Below the pieces are notes generated by a model. That model was not told the origin of the DNA. It did not search any database and worked only from the letters and a program-made list of their open reading frames with translations. Shown here one piece after another: positions 1 through 11,433 of a stretch of 64,000 nucleotides of DNA; the first letter of the stretch is position 1, and each line of letters begins with the position of its first letter. The stretch covers positions 3,100,001-3,164,000 of the forward strand of contig OZ005702.1 in assembly GCA_963930775.1 (NCBI GenBank), given 5' to 3'. A program made the position numbers and the translations under genes. The DNA comes from Cliona cf. orientalis (Eukaryota; Porifera; Demospongiae; Clionaida; Clionaidae).

Positions 1-1404
1 TTTAAAATCTGGTTCTTCTCTAATTTCTCTTCCATCAATCCAATCAAATGATTCTTCAGTTATTCGATCCCATTTTTCTAATTTTACATTCTTTACATAG
101 AATGATGGATTCCAATAAGCTATTTTCTCTTCTTTCGGAGCATTTTCGACTTCTCTGTATACAAATTCTTTGTAATTAGATGATGTTTCTTCAGCAGGTT
201 CCAAAATTCCTGTTTATCGGGAAAGATTCCAACAAATTCATATCTTGTTACTTCATGTGATTTACGAGTTAATAAAAAATTCACTTTTGCTGTTATCTTT
301 GATCTGTAAACACAGTAAGAAGGATTACATTCCAACATCCATTCCAGTCTTTATTGCTAATTATGCATATGATTAGCAATTCGGCACTTCTTAGAGAATC
401 CTTTCTTAACAATCTCAAATATCACTTGAGCACCTTCTTCTCCCCAATCTGGATTGTCAAATACACTGTGGGTGACATTTTTACCAACAATATCCTCCAT
501 TGTTGAAAGAAACTGGTTATAAACTTTCATCTCATGTTGCTTTTGTTCCTGAAAATATTGTACACCTCCAGTAACTGATTGGTCTTGATGTCTGTTTGTG
601 ATCTGAAGCATTGTAATTTGAGTCTGGCACAGTGAAATCTTGTCTCAAAATAGAAGAATAATTTCATAAAAAGCTTATTTTAAATCACTTCTGTATTGTT
701 CACCATTGCCTAAAACATTTTCCAAGTTAACAACATTAAATGAATGATTCAAGTTAACAGCAGCTAAATAGTATCTGGAAAATGTATCTCTTGGATTTTG
801 CTCTGCTACTTTCTTATAAGCAGCAATGGATTCAGTGTAATTTCTTGTGTTTCCAGCATCTTTAAAATTTTCACCAATCTTGATTGCTTGTTTCATAAAA
901 TTAATGTATGCCCTAACTGCAATAAACGGCCAGAAGAAAGTGTCGCCTTATTTATTCCACAATTTAATTCTTGATCAAAAGCCCTAAGAATCTCGATCCT
1001 TTCATTTGCTGCTTCTTGAACTGATTTTTTGGGGATTGATTCAATCCTATGTGTGTAACGATCCAAAAAAATGTCCAGCAGTCCAAGCAGTGGTCTAAAA
1101 TAGGCCTTCTCATTTCAGGCTGCTTATCCTTGTATTCAGATCTTATCCTATCATACAAAGTCTTGAACATGTCAAACAGTTCTTCCTGAAAATTAATATT
1201 TAGTCTAATTCTATGTCACTAACACGATGTGCTTCACTCAAGTCCCTTTTACGAACGGCATAATTAAAGTCACCATCTTTGTCATAGAATATCATCTTGC
1301 ATGCAGCTTCCAGGATCACCACTGCGTGCTGCCCGTCCATATGCCTGTAACTCAACACGAACATTACGTAGTAAATAGGACAAACACACATGTAAACCAC
1401 CTTC
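1..1404 (-). pseudogene. C-terminal part of SecA-like gene (end of motor, TPR-like, unknown tail)
   Basis: Fragments read right to left. Positions 1282-1404 give GGLHVCLSYLLRNVRVELQ and GRAARSGDPGS, matching the segment after helicase motif VI in SecA. 964-1170 gives a helical segment. 675-896 contains one TPR-like unit (YTESIAAYKKVAEQNPRDTF). 357-611 and 120-338 are unassigned but protein-like (for example GIFPDKQEFWNLLKK). In the last 120 bases an open frame runs off the window edge (WNPSFYVKNVKLEKW, then FDWIDGREIREEPDFK), so the gene continues to the left. Several stops and frame changes separate the pieces. Confidence 0.65.
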
Positions 1405-1409
1405 ATCAA

Positions 1410-2103
1410 CTAGAACTCTGTAGAGCACATACCGCGCGCTCTGCAATACTCTGCCGCATAGCTGTTTTATGATTTGACGACCCTTTCCAACACTGAGCTT
1501 GAGCATGCGCAGTTGCATCAGCATACTAAAAGAGTGGGTGTGGTCGATAAACCACAGGCATGCTGAACAGAAAATGCACGATTTGTAGCACTAATAAGCC
1601 TTTTTGAGCAATTCAGTGAATTCGAAGCGCATACAAACCAGTTTTTCACCGACATCTACCGATTGGTTGTGCTTACAGCACGCACAGACGCCTAGAACTC
1701 GAGATCTGGCGATTTTCGTGCCGACGACAACAACAACTAGAGCTCTCGCGCGCTGCAGTGTCGACGACCTTTACCTACATATTGTGCCAGATCGTACACA
1801 TGAGCAGAAAGCACATGGTGGGTAGTGTCCATAGGCGTGGCCAACTTGCAAAATGCAGTATTTGCGATGCTTGTGGACCTTACCAAACGATTCGAAGCAT
1901 AATGAAGCCAGTTTTTCGACGATATCGACGGATATACTGTACTTACGAGTCGCTCAGATGCCTAGATCTCCAGATCCGGCGATTTTTGTGCTAACAACGG
2001 ACACAACCGATCACTTTACCCCTTGCGCATGCGCGCGGGGTAACAACGACAACGACAACGACAGACACGATTGCTTTACCCCTTGCGCATGCGCGCGGGG
2101 TAA
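1410..2103 (-). mobile_element. Helitron-like non-autonomous element, tandem dimer, inside the SecA motor
   Basis: On the minus strand it begins TTACCCCGCGCGCATGCGC and ends ...CTCTG/ACAGAG... then CTAG, and sits exactly between motif VI (IAGRGTDIKLRQEVI) and DEGGLHV. Removing it leaves GTC ATT GAT GAA in frame, so insertion was between A and T with no duplication (or a 3-bp TTR duplication). The 5' end is itself a palindrome (TTACCCC...GGGGTAA). Two such ends occur at 2022-2043 and 2074-2103, and an internal copy of the other terminus (CTAGAGCTC) lies at about 1737, so this is a tandem or partly nested dimer. Related copies: 7386-7773, 9503-10236, 10409-10967. Confidence 0.7.
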
Positions 2104-3918
2104 TGACTTCTTGTCTCAGCTTGATATCTGTACCTCTTCCAGCAATGTTTGTAGCAATTATTAGTCTTCCACCTTCGAAGTGACCTTTGTTTTCAAGTTT
2201 TTCATGATGACTACTGAAATAAAGTTCTGGTTCAGGATCACTAGATCACTACAGTTGCCCTTTAAACACTGGCATAAATATCTAGCCCCTTCCACATCTT
2301 CACTGATAAGCAATACAACTCGTTTTTGTAGTAGTTTTTCTTCAATATCCGTACATATTGCCTTTTTCCATTCATACTTTGAACTCGTAGGGTAGCAGTC
2401 AGGTAACTCTATCTTAAACTTTGACGGCTTATTTGTTGGTATCACTACAATTATTATGTCATTGTAAAGCTTGTTGAACAAAGCATGTTCTTCATTTGAG
2501 CCCAATGTGCCTGTTACTCCCTGAAATATTGAGTAAAAAAAGAAAGGTTTGACATGTACACAGCTTTTAGCGATTCTGTTGATAACCTCAAGTTGTGTTT
2601 TAGTTGCAAGAATTGATGTAATCCACTGCCCCATTCAGATGACTCTTGCTCAACTCCTGTCTCATTATCCATAATAATGATCTTAGGGTAGCGATCAGCT
2701 GCAGATTCTCTGTGGTCTATATCAACGATATATTCTTATTTGGTTGAAAGTATTTTGCATTCACGGCAGATTGAATCCACAATTTTAAACTCCTCTTGAC
2801 AAAGGAATGAAGTTTTGCAGGAAATGTTTGGATTAGAGGCTCAGTTTCAACATGCTGCTCAATAACCATCAAAACCTCTTTTTCAAGATGTTTTTCTCTA
2901 ACAAGTTCAATTTCATTGAAAGTATGAAGTATCAAAACACTGTCAGTTATAATTAGACTGTGTTGTTGATCATGGCTAATAATTCCATTGTTGACAAGAC
3001 ATTGAAATATTTCCTCTGACTCTTCAACGCTGATGCCTGAAATTGCAGTGAAAGCATTGGAAGCTATTCCACCAAAGATTTTTCGTTGTAGCAACAAAAG
3101 TAACCGTTCCTGCTCATCTGGAAAGCCAAGAAAGTCATGGGCATTAACCATGGACCAAATTTCCAGGTAGACTTGATCCGAGTGGTTCATGTCAGGTAGA
3201 GCATGAGGCAAATACAACATGTTTTCTCCTTTGTCCACAAGCATGCTATCCACTTTATCGACAAAGACACTAACTTTGTCATAATATGGTCGCTTTGTTC
3301 GAATTCCTCGGTCGTAGAAGTGTGTTCCTAAGATATCCCTCTGAAAGCTTCCAATATATTCCCATATATAGACTTATAAACTTGTACGCTTCACGTCTTT
3401 TCAAGAGGTCCTCATGACAACAATGAGACACAGATATTTTGAACGAGTTATGGAGAGGTTTTTGCTCAGTGGCATCTCGAGTGGCTAGGACTGAAGAATT
3501 TGTCACAATATCAACTTTTTCACCACACAGAACTTTAGATTGCTACCATACATAGAATCATTGTTTTGCCTTCTCCAGTTGAAATTTGCTGCATTAGTTT
3601 AGTTCCATGTGATGCACCTCCTTGTGCTGATAAATCTTGGCAGAAAAGTAAACTGGCTACCATTTGACAGTCCCTTGGAACAACTCCTTCAACATGTTTT
3701 TTGGTTTTATAAAAAATAGTTACTCCTCTTCGGATCACTGCAAATGTTTCTGTTAGTAAGGGATCATCAAAAATCAACTTAGTAGTGACTTCTTGCTTAA
3801 AAATAGTAACCCATTGTTTAATAATATGCTCTTCACTGTATCCAGAAATTGGAGTGCATTGAAAATTCTGTCTCCACTTAGCATTTGTAATTTTGTGACA
3901 AAGCTTTGAGTATTGCAT
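2104..3918 (-). pseudogene. SecA-like motor core (P-loop to motif VI)
   Basis: Order on the minus strand: 3535-3918 holds RDCQMVASLLFCQDLS then QISTGEGKTM, the SecA Q-motif region and Walker A. 3279-3506 is a linker. 2717-3290 opens with VSVFVDKVDSMLVDKGENML, the Walker B region of nucleotide-binding domain 1 with Lys where SecA has the catalytic Glu. 2161-2634 carries GVTGTLGSNEEHALF, VVIPTNKPSKF and a Rossmann-like RVVLLISEDVEGARYL (domain 2). 2104-2165 gives GGRLIIATNIAGRGTDIKL. A one-base frame change near 3900 links it to the upstream segment. Nucleotide binding could survive on paper, but the broken frame argues against an expressed ATPase. Confidence 0.8.
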
Positions 3919-4120
3919 CCACTTTCATAGTAATGCCTTCCAGTCTAGCAGTTAGATAATCATCATCAGGTGTAAGTTGTTTGATAATTGAATCAATGAT
4001 TTGTTTTGCTGTTTGTGTCCTCTCTCTTTCAGACTTCCAGTTGTAGTCCAAGAGACAATCAAAGGCTTCTTATAATGAATGGCATTGCTTTATGTGCTCA
4101 ATAACAACAGCAAATATCCA

Positions 4121-6741
4121 TTATTTGCTTGCACATTTCTCAACTGACTGGAGTAAAAGGGAACCAGACACTTTCTTATTTTTATCAGTAAGCAAGCGTA
4201 CGACACTATTCACCTCATGTTCACCGTAGTATCTTACTAGCTGGTGAATATTCATAAAAATTTGATTGTAGGTATAACTGTTGCAGTGAGTCAGATTTTG
4301 AATGGAAAGGCGAAGACAGAGTTCACTTAATTTGTGACACCAAAACCCCATCTCTTTGTCTGACAGATCATGAATATATTTTTGTATACTATAAGCAGTA
4401 TTTAGATAGTGAGCAAGTGATTCTTCCTCACCACAGTATCTTGCAATTGTGCTTTCATCTACAGTTGACAAAAAAATTCCAGTGGAATCAACTAATCCGA
4501 TATCATACATGTCGTCAAGTACCTCAGTTGCTGATATCTCTGGCCAGTTGCAAGCTTGTGCAATTCCTTGCTCAGTTATAATAGAGCATAAGCTTTCTTA
4601 TATGAAAATCAATCTCATACTTAGTCTAGTCAATACTTTCAAAAAATCAGTGTTAAAGCTGTCAATGCTTTGTAGAGTTAATTCTTGCAAAAAATTATTG
4701 TAGAAGGTGAAATAAAGTGATTTATCAAAGCAAAAAGACAGGTTAGTGATCGCCAGCCCCACATCTGCAACAAATTTGGGATCATGAGTTTGGTATTGTT
4801 TTCTTACTGTAAACAATATTAACCATTCTATATACCAATTGTGAAGGACTGCAGAATGAAAATAAAATTTAATAGTAACAATGTCTTCTACTGAACGTGC
4901 TAGTTGCAGGAGAGAAATTATTTCGTATGTATAGTCTTCTTGAGAATCGTGGGGTATGGAGAAATTTTTAACCTGTTCTTGTAGTTATTGTCACTGGGAA
5001 TGCCATCTTTTATCATTTCTCTGATTTCACTCCATAACTTTTTATGTTGACCTTACTATGAAAACAAATCGTAACAATGTCTTCTACTGAACGTGCTTGT
5101 TGCAGGAGAGAAATTATTTCGTATGTATAGTCTTCTTGAGAATCGTGGGGTATGGAGAAGTTTTTAACCTATTCTTGTAGTTATTTGTCACTGGGAATGC
5201 CATCTTTTATCATTTCTCTGATTTCACTCCATAACTTTTTATGTTGACCTTACTTATGAGCAGCGCTTCTGGGAAATCAATGTGTTTGCCATCAAGTGTC
5301 ACTTCGTCGTGCAGTATTCTCATAATATTATGATGCTTTTCAATCAGTCACTTTTGGTTCGAAGTAAAGATTTCTTAAGCAGCCTCTCAAAGACGTTTCA
5401 GAAATCCTTCGTATTAATACAGTACTCACTACTCTTCCAGAGTATGTTGCTTTCTCAATTTGGTAGCATTTTCGTTTATAATATATAAAGCCACTTCTAT
5501 AGACAGAAAGTTCATCCTTTTTTGAGAGTAACTCCTCACAAAGTAGGTCTTCTAGTTCACATTTGTCTAGCAACTGGTCAAGCTTGTCTTGAATATATGC
5601 CATTACAAACATGAGATCAGTATCACTGATAGTGGAGTAAAACGCTTCATACTCTTGCTCAACAGCTTGCAAAATGTCTGAAATATGGAACCTACCTGAG
5701 CTTGTCTCATTGGCTTCATTGATAAATACCATTAACATTTCTAGAGCTGCTACGGTGTCAGTACTAAGAGGCAAACGTGTACTACACGTTACATACTCTC
5801 AAAGTTTGACCAAGGTTTTTTGTAAGGAGAAATTGCCAATCTCCTTCCTGGTCTGAAGTATTCACTATATAATTCATCAACCTTTTTAACATACTCCTTG
5901 ATGCTAATTTCTCTTAGATTATCACTTCGAAATGCAAAAATTCTGAAACTATATGCTGGATCTGCACATGCCAAAAACTCTCTGTGAATAGTAATACATT
6001 TCTGCTGATACTCCGGGTCCTCACAGGCAATGCTTTTAAGCTTTTGGTGGGCATTGTTGAGAATACAGTGACACCATTACCAATTGGTACTTTTTCATGA
6101 GAACAGATTCAATACTGTTCATTAAGTCATCAAGCTCAAGCTGAAATTCAAGTGGGATACATTATTGGGCAATTTCCAGAAACTGAAGCACATCTTTGAT
6201 TGATTCAGTGCGGCTGAACGGTATGACTACTACAGCAGGTACGAAAATTGTGTCTAATATCTCGTACATACAGTTACAATCAGGCTCACTCAACACAAAT
6301 CTTTATGAACTTCCTGATAAACTTTGCTGCTGTTTTAGTTCGGCCAATTTTTGGTACAAGGCCCACTACTTTTCTGTATTTATCAACAGAGATCTCATCA
6401 TCTGATGTGAAAAATATGATTTCGAATTCCTCTTCAGACACCCATGAATTCTCAAGAAACACCAAATTCAATTCATCAGATTCAAACACAACTTCAGGAT
6501 CTTGTAACACAACCATTTTTGATACAGTCTTTACATCAACATCATTAATCACAGATAAACTTAATTCGGAAGTGTCCCTAAATTTTCTCACTTTCTTATA
6601 GTGTTGCTTCACATGTGTGGTTTCCATCTCCTTGATTTTCTCATGAAGAGAAATTTCTAAATCCTCCAATGATTCAATCAATGAATGGTGGTCTTCCAAT
6701 TCAAGTCTCTTAATTGCAAACTGTTTGAACTCTAACAGCAA
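4121..6741 (-). pseudogene. Helical middle region N-terminal to the SecA-like motor
   Basis: Open fragments at 6286-6741 (coiled-coil-like, rich in Glu/Lys/Leu: ESLEDLEISLHEKIKEMETTH), 5789-5974, 5340-5774 and 4121-4510 lie on one strand in roughly continuous order, and their composition is protein-like throughout. I recognise no family. They precede the motor in the same orientation and the gaps between them are mostly single frame changes plus the 196-bp duplication, so I read them as the body of the same large protein. An independent gene is possible but no good start or promoter was seen. Confidence 0.5.
4873..5255. repeat. 196-bp tandem duplication inside the SecA-like pseudogene
   Basis: The block starting aatgtcttctactgaacgtg at 4880 recurs at 5076, an offset of 196 bases, and the similarity continues to about 5255 with only a few differences. 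Since 196 is not a multiple of three, it disrupts the reading frame. High identity suggests it is recent. Confidence 0.85.
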
Positions 6742-6779
6742 AGAAGTTTTATCAATTTATTCAACTGGATCAGCTGGCA

Positions 6780-8268
6780 CTGGCTTTTTTGTTTGCTGTT
6801 TTGCCTTTCCATGTCTAGCCTGATGATTTTGTTTTGTCGGACAAACCAATATAACCATCACCGCTGTCAATGCTTGCATCACCCAAACGATATGAAACCT
6901 TTCTGATCATAATAATATTTTCCTCTCCCTAATTCACCAGTTTTACGACTACTGTTCCATAATTTAACTGCAATGAAAAACTCATGATACTCAAGTTTTT
7001 TCTTCCCTGGTGCATCAACAATTAAATGATCTTTCATGCGCTCAGCAAATTTAGGACTGCCAGCTCTTCCTGTCTTTCCTGCTTTACCTGGCAGACCTGG
7101 GTCATCAACTAATTATAATGTAATTGAATGATTGCGGTTCGGTTTAAGACCATTTTTGTGCTGAATTTTATTTGTCCCCTACTTCCTCCCCCTCCTCCGA
7201 CTCCACCTGTACCAGCATTTCCTCCATCAGCACTTTCACCATCTTGTAACTTTGAGCACAAAATCCGTAGCATTGAAGCTAGACTTTCATTAACTAATCC
7301 GAACATAATTTGAACTCCATCTGATCACTTTCCATACACATAGAAGTTGTTGTAAGAATAATTGTTCACCTTCTCAACATCTTAACTAGAGCTCTGTAGA
7401 GCACATACCCCGCGCGCTCTGCATAGTACTGCAACAATCTGATCTGTGGCATAGCTGTTTTATGATCTGACGACCCTTTCCAACACTGAGCTTGAGCATG
7501 CGCAGTCGCATCAGCAGGCATGCTAATAAAAGAGTAGGTGTGGTCGATAAACCACAGGCATGTTGAACAGAAAATGCACGATTTGTAGCACCAGTAAGCC
7601 TTATTGAGCAATTCGAAGCCCGCACAAACCAGTTTTTCACCGATATCTACCGATTGGTTGTGTTTATAGCACACACAGACGCCTAGAACTCGAGATCTGG
7701 CGACTTTCGTGCCGACGACGACAACGACGACAACAGACGATTGCTTTACCCCTTGCGCATGCGCGCGGGGTAATAATTCCTTTCTGTGTCTGGGGTTATA
7801 TTATTAACTTTAAGGCTAGATAGAGTGGTAATTCCATCACCATAAGCAAGGTCATCCTCTCTATTTTTTTTTCCTGTCCTGACCATGTCCAACAAGTTGC
7901 CCATCTCCACCATCACCCCCACAAGATCTGAGAGTCAAGTTCTTAATTAGAGTTTAGAATTTCATCAGCACATATATCAGAATGTTTCCTCCACTTATAC
8001 CAAATTATTCATCATCACCATCATCTTCATGTGCCCCTGCACCACAATCTCCTAGATATCGGTAATTTTTAGAGGCACCATCTGTAGCCCAGCCAATTAA
8101 TCGCCTTTCACAATGAGAACCAGACACATCAATTGTATGTGCACCATTCACAACAGCAATTCTAGATGCAGCAACAGCTACGTTTTTGCCAGCCCATTCT
8201 CTGCCCTTATTGAGGTGTCTATGTACAAACATTCTGCGCACAAAAACTGATGATTTGATCATAGTCAC
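6780..8268 (-). pseudogene. Glycine-rich N-terminal segment of SecA-like gene
   Basis: 7109-7306 includes DGGNAGTGGVGGGGGSRG, the next frame upstream gives DDPGLPGKAGKTGRAGSPKF, and 8005-8268 gives AASRIAVVNGAHTIDVSGS then GWATDGASKNYRYLGDCGAG. The GxxGxxG pattern resembles collagen-like or glycine-rich linkers. A Helitron-like element (7386-7773) sits in the middle. Same strand and order as the motor fragments, so assigned to that gene by context. Confidence 0.5.
7386..7773 (-). mobile_element. Helitron-like non-autonomous element, complete 388-bp copy
   Basis: Same family as 1410-2103: minus-strand start TTACCCCGCGCGCATGCGC, end GAGCTCTAG followed by TT. The terminal GCTCTACAGAGC can fold into a short hairpin just before CTAG, as in Helitron 3' ends. 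This is the cleanest single copy and interrupts the glycine-rich part of the SecA-like gene. Confidence 0.7.
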
Positions 8269-8496
8269 TGATACTATAAAATCTCAAAAAGAGAGGCTAG
8301 CTGCCTTGATTATTATTCCACAAAGATCTTCACTCGGTATCTCCTTGAATTCAATCAATCCATATCCTTTCAATAGCTTTAAAAATGAAATCAATGCCAA
8401 AGAGCTTTTTAAGCCCAGCAATTTCTGAATTAGACAACAACCTCTTTCCAGTAACTTCAAGATATCTCCTTATTTTTTCAAACCAAGTTTGCACAC

Positions 8497-9098
8497 CTAA
8501 TCATACTTAGTTAGTCTATGCTTTAAGGACTCACTGATGTCATCTATGTGACCTAGTTCATATTGAAACAGTTGTGCTAGCTCAATTAACTTCTTAAGTA
8601 CAGCCTTCTTCATACCAATTATAAGATCTTTGATGTCCAAATGTGTTGCTAAAGCAAGGTCTCTCTTAAGAACATTTGAGTCCCCTAAGTATAGGACCAA
8701 TGGTCCACAAGTAATGTTGTGCATTTTTGTAATATACACCTTCAAAAATGATACCAGATTATCCACATCCACTATTAGAAGAATATTATCTGTGCAGAGA
8801 TTGAATTTCTGAAATTTTTTCTTTGCATCACATAGTTCTACATAGTTAACAAGCATAGCTGGTAATACCTGTACAATACTTGACGATAATTCTCTGAAAA
8901 GTTTGTTATTGCCAATGACTCAAGTAATGGAGGGCTTTTTCTAGATTTATAAATAACAACAATAGCATCTAGAGATGGTTGGAGGGGGTCAAATGGCACT
9001 ACTTGCCAATCAGAGTGATAATCCATTATCTTCCCAGTAATGATAATAATAATATTATTGATGAAAGCTAGCCCCCTTTTCCGTTTGTTTTTAAACAC
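8497..9098 (-). pseudogene. N-terminal fragment of SecA-like gene
   Basis: Two frames overlap at 8838-8856. The downstream frame (8497-8856) can be extended upstream as NKLFRELSSSIVQVLPAMLV, showing a single-base break near 8900. The 8838-9098 frame has a candidate start in MDYHSDWQVVPFDPLQPSLD near 9025. No domain recognised (helical, QLFQYELGHIDDISESLKHR). Beyond 9100 no further coding is seen, so this may be the 5' end. Confidence 0.45.
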
Positions 9099-9502
9099 TG
9101 AATTTGATTAGGTAAAAAGGTCTAAAAACTTTAGTATTAATATAGAAAACTTCAAAGTGCAAGGACTATTAATTAAATTCAACTGTGAAACGCGCTACAT
9201 GATAAATTTTGCAGTATGATCATAATTAAAATAATTCTTAGAGAACTGCTATATTGACGACCTTTTACATAATAATTATGAACCATTATGCAGCTACTGG
9301 GCATGTGGTCAAGTTTTTCCATTGATTTAGTGTCCGAATAATTGATGTATCCGACAATTGATCGTTTCTCTAGCTGCCTGTACTATGGATCGAAGATAGT
9401 AGACTAAGAGGGGGCAATCCAATCCTCCCCCTCTACTATAATATTATTAGTATAAATTATACTAATAATATTATAGTAGAGGGGGAGGATTGGATTGTAT
9501 TA
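9099..9502. repeat. Non-coding; 40-bp-arm perfect hairpin at 9415-9497
   Basis: AT-rich with no coding. Left arm 9415-9454, a 3-base loop and right arm 9458-9497 are exact complements (arms begin CAATCCAATCCTCCCCCTCT). No target duplication was found around it. Confidence 0.8.
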
Positions 9503-10236
9503 TTACCCGCGTGCGCGCATGCGCAGCAGGGGGTGGTTTGTCTGTTGTCTGTTGTCTGTTGTCTGTCAGCACAAAAATCGGCAAATCTCAACATTTAGGC
9601 AAAAGTAGGATCAATAAATAGGATAAAATGATGTAAGACAGCGAAAAAACACCTTCTGTCTCATTCTTAACACTAGGCAATACCCAGGGAAGCTACAAAT
9701 CGTGCGAGTATGTCGGACACGCCCACCTAGTACCTCCTAAAGTCTATTGCGCATGCTCGAGCTGCTCTCTATTTCCAGGGAGTCTACTACGCATGCTCGA
9801 ACGGCTCTACAGCATACTTCCAGCTCAAAATTTGTGATCGTGGACCTCAGAAGGGAATGACAAAATTCATGAGTAGCAAGAGATCCAGAGAAGCTACAAA
9901 TCGCCAGCTACTAGGGTAGTAGTAGTCTCGCTAGCCACACCCTTCAATCTCCGAGAGAGGGTGTGGCTGACGAGACTAGGGTAGTAGTACCACATGAAGT
10001 CTATTGCGCATATATACTCGAGCTAATCTAGGGAGTCTACTGTGCATGCTCGATCTGCTCTACAGAATACTTCTAGCGCAAAATTAATGTCATTTGTGAT
10101 CATGGATCTCAGAAGGGAACGAAAAAGTTCATGAGTAGCAAGAGATTAAACTTCAAAGAATAGAGGTCTCTAACAAGAGGCATGGCCATGGGTGATATTG
10201 CCATGGCACGCGGGGTATGTGCTCTATGAGCTCTAG
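9503..10236 (+). mobile_element. Helitron-like element, 734 bp, with nested micro-foldback
   Basis: Starts TTACCCGCGTGCGCGCATGC after A and ends GCTCTATGAGCTCTAG before T, as in the other copies of this family. It contains duplicated internal blocks (CATGCTCGA...CTCTAC at 9735-9810 and 10010-10070) and the 56-bp foldback at 9923-9978. Confidence 0.65.
9923..9978. mobile_element. TAGTCTCG micro-foldback element, 56 bp, 9-bp TSD
   Basis: TAGTCTCG...CGAGACTA with arms pairing GCCACACCC/GGGTGTGGC around a short loop. It is flanked by the perfect duplication GGGTAGTAG at 9914-9922 and 9979-9987. Confidence 0.85.
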
Positions 10237-10408
10237 TATTATATGAGTGATGGCTCGCCCCCTCGATGATTGACATCATCCTAGTACTACTTTATTATAA
10301 TTTTTGTAATCCTGGGCTGTTACAACCCTGTAGCAGGCCTTCAGCTATGGAAGCTGTAAATAATAATATTGATTCTCTGGATCTGTCAGAAAGGTGAAAG
10401 AAATTTGA

Positions 10409-10967
10409 TTACCCCGCGCATGCGCGCGGGGTAAAGTAATCGGTTAACTGTGTCGTCGTCGTTGTGTTGTCGTTAGCAGAAAAATCGCCATATCTCGAGG
10501 TCTAGGCACTTGAGCGACTGGTAAGCACAATGTCAAAAAGGCTCTGTTTCAACTTATTTTGTGACGCTCGTGGACCATATCCCTCAATTCGAAACACACT
10601 GAAGCCCGTTTTTCGTCAAATGTGACTGATTCATTGTGTTTTTCGTCGAATGTGACTGATTCATTGTCAATGAATCAGTCACATTTGACGAAAAACGGGC
10701 TTCAGTGTGTTTCGAATTGAGGGATGTGGTCCACGAGCGTCACAAAGTAAGTTGAAATAGAGCCTTTTTGTTTGCCTTCGTAACCACGCCTATCGAAAGA
10801 GCCTACTCGCACACAGGCCTTGTGCTTTCTGCTCATGCGCATAACAATGAATATTATATAGACTGGTAAAGGTCATCAATAATGTTAATGGCACACGTAC
10901 ACAACAAACGAAAACTTCTATAGATTGCGCAATGTGCGCGCGGGGTATGTGCTCTACAGAACTCTAG
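10409..10967 (+). mobile_element. Helitron-like element, 559 bp, with internal inverted duplication
   Basis: Begins TTACCCCGCGCATGCGCGCG after A and ends GCTCTACAGAACTCTAG before T. At about 10531-10770 a block of roughly 105 bp is present twice in opposite orientation around a short spacer, which accounts for the extra length relative to the 388-bp copy. Confidence 0.7.
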
Positions 10968-11134
10968 TTGTACATTACATACATGTAGTTGTGGTCTTCA
11001 ATATCCGGTCCTGGTGGCGGTTTGTTTGTACGTGCCTGCAATCACGCTAGTGTAACTCGCGCATCACGGTCCACGTGCCTATACTCACGTGGGCGTATAA
11101 ACATCGTTCGTGGTCAGCGTAACGGGCCGCGGCC

Positions 11135-11372
11135 CAGGGGCGTTAGCGTACACAGTCGTCGACCATAGATATTCGGGGGGCGTAGGTTTCCTAGCAGTAG
11201 CCCGCAAAGCGCGCGCGAAAAATTTAACGTCCACGCCCTCTAATTAACCATCGCCATTTTCAGCTAGAGTTTGCGTGCCTGTACATTGATCTAGAAACCA
11301 AGGGGGTTTCCTGATAGCCAAATCATGGAGGGAGGGGGGAGCAAACAAAGAAACAACTAAGCTACGCCCCTG
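11135..11372. mobile_element. hAT-like MITE (CAGGGGCGT...TACGCCCCTG)
   Basis: Termini CAGGGGCGTTAGCG and CTACGCCCCTG are hAT-like. The interior (GCGCGCGAAAAATTTAACG, CCTGTACATTGA, TTTCCTGATAGCCAA) is shared with 18023-18250. No clean target duplication seen. Confidence 0.55.
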
Positions 11373-11433
11373 GATTAATATTAGCAATGGGCCTCAATCG
11401 GAACCACAGGAGACAAACTCGACATCGGCGTAA

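Larger units (their letters stand above)
1..9098 (-). pseudogene. SecA-ATPase-like multidomain gene, decayed, truncated by window edge
   Basis: A long minus-strand coding relic, read from about 9098 down through base 1. Fragments in successive frames give recognisable SecA signatures in the right order: GEGKT (P-loop) near 3570, VDKVDSMLVD near 3240-3265, GVTGTLG near 2500-2525, IPTNKP near 2440, IAGRGTDIKL near 2115-2155, then GGLHV and GRAARSGDPGS at 1300-1405. In SecA this motor drives protein export; in an animal the role is unknown. The copy looks dead. Reading frame changes occur at about 8900, 3900 and elsewhere, a 196-bp duplication breaks frame, and two transposons interrupt it. The usual catalytic Glu of the DEVD motif reads Lys. 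Regions N-terminal to the motor are helical or glycine-rich; TPR-like sequence follows it. No splice sites were needed to link most fragments. SecA identity is confident; overall domain architecture and gene limits are inferred. Confidence 0.75.

Noticed and set aside
1-9098. Bacterial contamination explaining the SecA sequence
   Set aside because: The relic is interrupted by the same element family found elsewhere in the window, and shows eukaryote-style fusions, AT-rich decay and no bacterial neighbours or ribosome-binding sites.
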